Of a stretch of DNA of 64,000 bases, positions 60,719 to 64,000 are shown piece after piece. The stretch covers positions 2,666,001 to 2,730,000 of the forward strand of contig JAVSGI010000005.1 in the NCBI GenBank assembly GCA_032334235.1, given 5' to 3'. The position numbers and the translations under genes were made by a program. The notes under the pieces are model-generated. The model had not been told where the DNA came from. It ran no database searches and worked only from the letters and a program-made list of their open reading frames with translations. Numbering within the stretch: the stretch's first letter is position 1; each line of letters begins with the position of its first letter. This DNA comes from Paracoccaceae bacterium Fryx2 (GTDB taxonomy: Bacteria; Pseudomonadota; Alphaproteobacteria; Rhodobacterales; Rhodobacteraceae).

Positions 60719-61397
60719 AGGCGTGACACTGGCGCAGGGCGGCTTTCGCCTGACAGCCGACTGGGCGGCAGAACCGCCGCAGCGGCTGGCGATCATCGGG
60801 CCGTCCGGCTCGGGCAAGTCGACGCTTCTGCTGGCGATTGCCGGGTTCCTGGCGCCGGTGGCGGGGCGGATCACCTGGAAAGGGCAGGATATGGCCCCGC
60901 TTGCCCCGGGAGATCGGCCTGCGAGCATCCTGTTCCAGGACCAGAACCTGTTCCCCCACCTGACGCTGGCGCAGAACCTCGGCCTCGGCCTCTCTACCCG
61001 GTTGCGCCCGCCACCGGGAGATGCGGCGCGGATCGAGGCCGCACTGGCGCGGGTGGGGCTGGCGGGGCTGGGTGGGCGAAAGCCCGCGCAGCTTTCCGGC
61101 GGCCAGCAGGGGCGCGCGGCACTGGCCCGCGCCCTGCTGCGCGCCCGACCGATGCTGCTGCTCGACGAGCCCTTCGCGGCGCTCGGCCCGGCGCTGAAGG
61201 CCGAAATGCTGGACCTGGTGGCCGAAGTCGCCGACGAAACCCGCGCCCTGGTGCTGATGGTCACCCACGACCCCCGCGACGCGCGGCGCTTCGCCAGCCA
61301 TGTCGTGCTGGTGGCCGACGGGGTGGCGCAGGCCCCGGTGCCGACCGGCCGACTGTTCGCCGATCCGCCGCAGGCCTTGCGCGACTATCTGGGGTAG
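60705..61397 (+). CDS. thiQ: Thiamine ABC transporter ATP-binding protein
   Basis: The 230-residue ABC ATPase has Walker A GPSGSGKS near 34-41, Q-loop LFQDQNLFPHL, signature LSGGQQGRAALARAL near 125, Walker B MLLLDEPFAALGP and H-loop VTHDPRDARRF. It ends the thiBPQ operon, which is followed within five bases by a short palindrome. The family also includes other small-molecule importers, but riboswitch and partners set thiamine. Confidence 0.94.
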   Translation: MLRLEGVTLAQGGFRLTADWAAEPPQRLAIIGPSGSGKSTLLLAIAGFLAPVAGRITWKGQDMAPLAPGDRPASILFQDQNLFPHLTLAQNLGLGLSTRLRPPPGDAARIEAALARVGLAGLGGRKPAQLSGGQQGRAALARALLRARPMLLLDEPFAALGPALKAEMLDLVAEVADETRALVLMVTHDPRDARRFASHVVLVADGVAQAPVPTGRLFADPPQALRDYLG

Positions 61398-61401
61398 GCC
61401 G

Positions 61402-61420
61402 GAATTTTCGTAGAAAATTC
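61402..61420. terminator. Short palindrome copy C, between convergent thiQ and petC
   Basis: GAATTTTCGTAGAAAATTC, an 8-bp stem with GTA loop, is a near match to the copies at 45042 and 58016 with the loop reversed. It lies five bases after the thiQ stop, so it probably ends the thi transcript. Confidence 0.65.
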
Positions 61421-61444
61421 GTGCCACGCCGCAGAAATGCGAAA

Positions 61445-61465
61445 CCCCGCCGGATCACGGCGGGG
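61445..61465 (-). terminator. Terminator of petABC
   Basis: Perfect 8-bp arms CCCCGCCG/CGGCGGGG around GATCA, followed on the minus strand by TTT, 26 bases beyond the petC stop. Confidence 0.75.
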
Positions 61466-61491
61466 CTTCGGGTCTTGTCGGGAACGCCGGA

Positions 61492-62349
61492 TCAGGTGGT
61501 CTTCTTCCTGCCCTTGACGCCGAGCCACAGCTGCTTGTTGGTCAGATACAGCAGCACCGACAGCACGCCCAGGAACAGCACCGCCACAAAGCCGGCCTGC
61601 TTGCGCGCCATCATCTTCGGCTCCGCGGTCCACATCATGAAGGCGGCCACGTCTTCGGTCATGGCTTGGACGGTGTTTTCACTGCCGTCGGCGAATTCGA
61701 CCTGGCCGTCATACAGCGGAGGCGGCATGGCGATCCAAGAGCCCGGAACCGTCGAAATCCCGTGTTCGTCCTTGCACTCGTCGGGAATGCCCCCGGCGGT
61801 GAAGGCCACGTTGTAGTAGCCGGTGAAGTCTTCGGGGGCGCAGGCCGGGGCGTCAAGGTATCCGGTCTGGATCGCCACGATGTATTCCGGGCCACCGATC
61901 CCCCGGAACAACTGGCTGATGCCGGTGCCGTAGGGGCCGTGGAACGCCGCCCGCGCCTTGGCCATGACGCTCAGGTCCGGGCCCATGCCGTCACCGATCA
62001 CGGTCGGGAAGTGGTCGGACGGCTTGCGCGGCCGGTCTTCGTCGATCTCGGGGTCGTAGATGTCCATGTTCGCGGCATAGGCGCGAACCTGGTCGGCGGG
62101 AAGTTCCGGTCCGCCCTTGTCGGACAGGGTGCGGATCGGCACGAACTTCATGCCGTGGCATGACGAGCAGACTTCGGTGTAAACCTGAAGGCCGCGCTGG
62201 AGCTGGGCCTTGTCGTAGGTGCCGAACGGCCCTTCGAAGCTGAAGGACACGTCCTCTGCGTGGTGCACCGGTGCCCCCCCGGCGGCCAGCGCGGCCCCCG
62301 AGGTCAGAACGAGGGCGGACACGGCGCTGAGTGCGATGTTGCGGATCAT
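61492..62349 (-). CDS. petC: Cytochrome c1 of the bc1 complex
   Basis: PetC carries electrons from the Rieske centre to cytochrome c. The 285-residue precursor has a signal peptide (about 1-23), the covalent haem site C61-S-S-C64-H65 (EVCSSCHGM), a long acidic cytochrome c1 body and a C-terminal membrane anchor (about 255-278, [20 protein letters not shown]). The ATG at 62349 has AAGGGG upstream. It begins 20 bases after petB and is transcribed last in petABC. Confidence 0.96.
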   Translation of the reverse strand: MIRNIALSAVSALVLTSGAALAAGGAPVHHAEDVSFSFEGPFGTYDKAQLQRGLQVYTEVCSSCHGMKFVPIRTLSDKGGPELPADQVRAYAANMDIYDPEIDEDRPRKPSDHFPTVIGDGMGPDLSVMAKARAAFHGPYGTGISQLFRGIGGPEYIVAIQTGYLDAPACAPEDFTGYYNVAFTAGGIPDECKDEHGISTVPGSWIAMPPPLYDGQVEFADGSENTVQAMTEDVAAFMMWTAEPKMMARKQAGFVAVLFLGVLSVLLYLTNKQLWLGVKGRKKTT

Positions 62350-62368
62350 CTGGGTCAGTCCCCTTCTC

Positions 62369-63679
62369 TCACTCGGCCGGGCCGTAGTGGGCATTGAAAT
62401 CTTCCTCGATCGTCTCGGGCTGCGGCAGGGGTTTTTCCATGGCCCCGAGCATCGGCAACACGACAAGGAAGTAGGCGAACCAGTAGGCGGAAGCGATCAG
62501 CGAGATCGTCGGGTAGATGCCTTCGGTCGGCATCGCGCCCACCCAGGTCAGCACGACGAAGCAGATGCACAGGCCGATGAACCACATCTTGAACATCGGG
62601 CGATACTTGCCCGACCGAACCGGCGAGGTGTCGAGCCACGGCACCAGCGCCATGACCGCAATCGCGCCGAACATCGCCAGCACGCCGAAGAACTTGGCGT
62701 CGATGATGCCGAAGCTGAGGAACTGGACGATCTGCACCACCCAGACATCGGCGGTGAAGGCCCGCAGGATCGCGTAGAACGGCAGGAAGTACCATTCCGG
62801 CACGATGTGGACCGGCGTCACCAGCGCGTTGGCCTCGATGTAGTTGTCGGGGTGGCCAAGGTAGTTCGGCATGAAGCCGACGATCGCGAAGAACACCGTC
62901 AGGATCACGGCCAGCGCGAACAGGTCCTTCATCACGAAGTAGGGCCAGAACGGCAGGGTGTCCTTCTCGGCCTCTTCCTTCGACCCGCGGCGCACTTCGA
63001 CGCCGGTGGGGTTGTTGTTGCCGGTGGTGTGGAAGGCCCAGATATGCACCGCAACCAGCGCCGCGATGACGAAGGGCAGCAGGTAGTGCAGGCTGAAGAA
63101 GCGGTTCAGCGTGGCGTTGTCGACCGCGGGTCCGCCCAGCAGCCATTCCTGGATGGCAGGCCCCACGCCGGGGATCGCGCCGAACAGGCCGGTGATCACC
63201 GTGGCGCCCCAGAAGGACATCTGGCCCCATGGCAGAACGTAGCCCATGAAGGCGGTCGCCATCATGGCCAGGTAGATCAGCATCCCGATGATCCAGGTCA
63301 CTTCGCGCGGCGCCTTGTAGCTGCCGTAGTAGAGGCCCCGGAAGATGTGCAGGTAGACGGCAATGAAGAACAGCGACCCGCCGTTGGAATGCAGGTAGCG
63401 CAGCATGTGCCCGCCGTTCACGTTGCGCATGATGTGCTCGACGCTGGCGAAGGCCATGTCGACATGGGGCGTGTAGTGCATGGCCAGCACGATGCCGGTC
63501 ACGATCTGAAGCACGAGGCAGAAAGTCAGGACGATGCCCCAGATCCACATCCAGTTGAGGTTCTTGGGCGTGGGGATCATGATTGTGTCATACAGCAGCC
63601 CGACGATCGGCAGGCGGCTGTGCAGCCACTTCTCGCCGCCCGATTTGGGCTCGTAGTGGTCATGCGGAATTCCGGCCAT
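62369..63679 (-). CDS. petB: Cytochrome b of the bc1 complex
   Basis: PetB holds haems bL and bH and both quinone sites. The 436-residue protein has the N-terminal four-helix haem bundle ([19 protein letters not shown] region and [20 protein letters not shown]), the Qo-site PEWY motif in [13 protein letters not shown] near 290, and the C-terminal three-helix part. Length is normal for alphaproteobacterial cytochrome b. It lies 15 bases after petA and 20 bases before petC. Confidence 0.97.
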   Translation of the reverse strand: MAGIPHDHYEPKSGGEKWLHSRLPIVGLLYDTIMIPTPKNLNWMWIWGIVLTFCLVLQIVTGIVLAMHYTPHVDMAFASVEHIMRNVNGGHMLRYLHSNGGSLFFIAVYLHIFRGLYYGSYKAPREVTWIIGMLIYLAMMATAFMGYVLPWGQMSFWGATVITGLFGAIPGVGPAIQEWLLGGPAVDNATLNRFFSLHYLLPFVIAALVAVHIWAFHTTGNNNPTGVEVRRGSKEEAEKDTLPFWPYFVMKDLFALAVILTVFFAIVGFMPNYLGHPDNYIEANALVTPVHIVPEWYFLPFYAILRAFTADVWVVQIVQFLSFGIIDAKFFGVLAMFGAIAVMALVPWLDTSPVRSGKYRPMFKMWFIGLCICFVVLTWVGAMPTEGIYPTISLIASAYWFAYFLVVLPMLGAMEKPLPQPETIEEDFNAHYGPAE

Positions 63680-63693
63680 GTGATTGCTCTCCC

Positions 63694-64000
63694 TCAGCCC
63701 AGCTGGATTGTGGTTTCGTCGATGAACGCTGTCACCGGGATGTCAAGATTGCGCGGCGCGGGCCCTTTGCGGATGCGGCCTGCCGTGTCGTAATGCGACC
63801 CGTGGCAGGGGCAGAACCAGCCGCCGAAGTCACCCGAGGCATTGCCCATCGGCACGCAGCCGAGGTGGGTGCACACGCCGATCATCACCAGCCATTCGCC
63901 CGCTTCGTCGAGCGTGCGGTTCTGGTCCGACGCGTCGGCACCGGGCTTGTTCAGGTTCTCGGCCGTCTGATCGAGCAGGCCCTTGATGTCGACGGCGCGG
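63694..64000 (-). CDS. petA: Rieske iron-sulfur protein of the bc1 complex (5' end outside window)
   Basis: The C-terminal 102 residues of ubiquinol-cytochrome c reductase iron-sulfur subunit. Both cluster motifs are present: CTHLGC (with its Cys and His ligands) and CPCHGSHYD. The ending [15 protein letters not shown] is typical. The N-terminal membrane anchor lies beyond the window edge, so the coding region is partial. It is the first gene of petABC. Confidence 0.95.
   Translation of the reverse strand, partial: RAVDIKGLLDQTAENLNKPGADASDQNRTLDEAGEWLVMIGVCTHLGCVPMGNASGDFGGWFCPCHGSHYDTAGRIRKGPAPRNLDIPVTAFIDETTIQLG

Overview
This window is a dense, high-G+C stretch of chromosome from an alphaproteobacterium, most likely Rhodobacteraceae/Paracoccaceae (Rhodobacter, Gemmobacter or Tabrizicola type). 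That placement is inferred from gene order and protein character: nusA-ylxR-infB, gltD-(secreted protein)-gltB, a petP/petR-like regulator pair, petABC for a cytochrome bc1 complex, a NodH-type sulfotransferase, and an RpoH-type promoter of the alphaproteobacterial kind before dnaK. No rRNA, CRISPR array, insertion sequence, prophage or attachment site was seen. No gene-free stretch exceeds 300 bases; the longest, about 200-240 bases, are described as promoters or leaders.

Layout. 1-4900: transcription/translation operon nusA-ylxR-infB ending in a strong terminator. 4900-7830 (minus): a 46-residue small protein, mutT, argJ and a periplasmic parvulin isomerase. 8038-13400: secA, an unknown exported or anchored protein, and a substrate-binding/OmpA fusion, convergent with radC. 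14200-17600: dispersed palindrome, dnaJ, dnaK and a heat-shock promoter. 17630-27860: surface-glycan region with an orphan capsule-type ABC permease, cysQ, kdsB, GT2, galU, a GT4 gene broken by one in-frame TAG, a GT92-like transferase, a branching-enzyme-type transferase and a two-part sulfotransferase. 27878-31190: a 38-bp-arm inverted repeat, then ptsN, hpf, lptB, lptA and lptC. 31330-32110: tRNA-Leu(CAG) followed by rnd.

32212-45035: complex I-associated SDR, uppP, glutamate synthase genes split by a secreted protein, DUF4342, mtgA, GST, queG, DUF1294 and a 56-residue protein with an internal repeat. 45111-51900: ilvE, a divergent MarR/response-regulator pair, then a tightly overlapping run (secreted protein, HDAC-family deacetylase, xseB, ispA, dxs) leading into isoprenoid synthesis. 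51906-57931: exoD, SDR, amn, HU, EamA transporter, a small frame and aroC. 58016-61470: TPP riboswitch and thiBPQ. 61492-64000 (minus): petC, petB and the 3' part of petA.

Most of the window is conserved housekeeping sequence. The most distinctive parts are the glycan locus (PAP phosphatase at one end, PAPS-type sulfotransferase at the other, and a fresh-looking nonsense mutation inside), two families of short dispersed palindromes, three small proteins, and the tRNA-Leu/rnd pair that seems to share a promoter.
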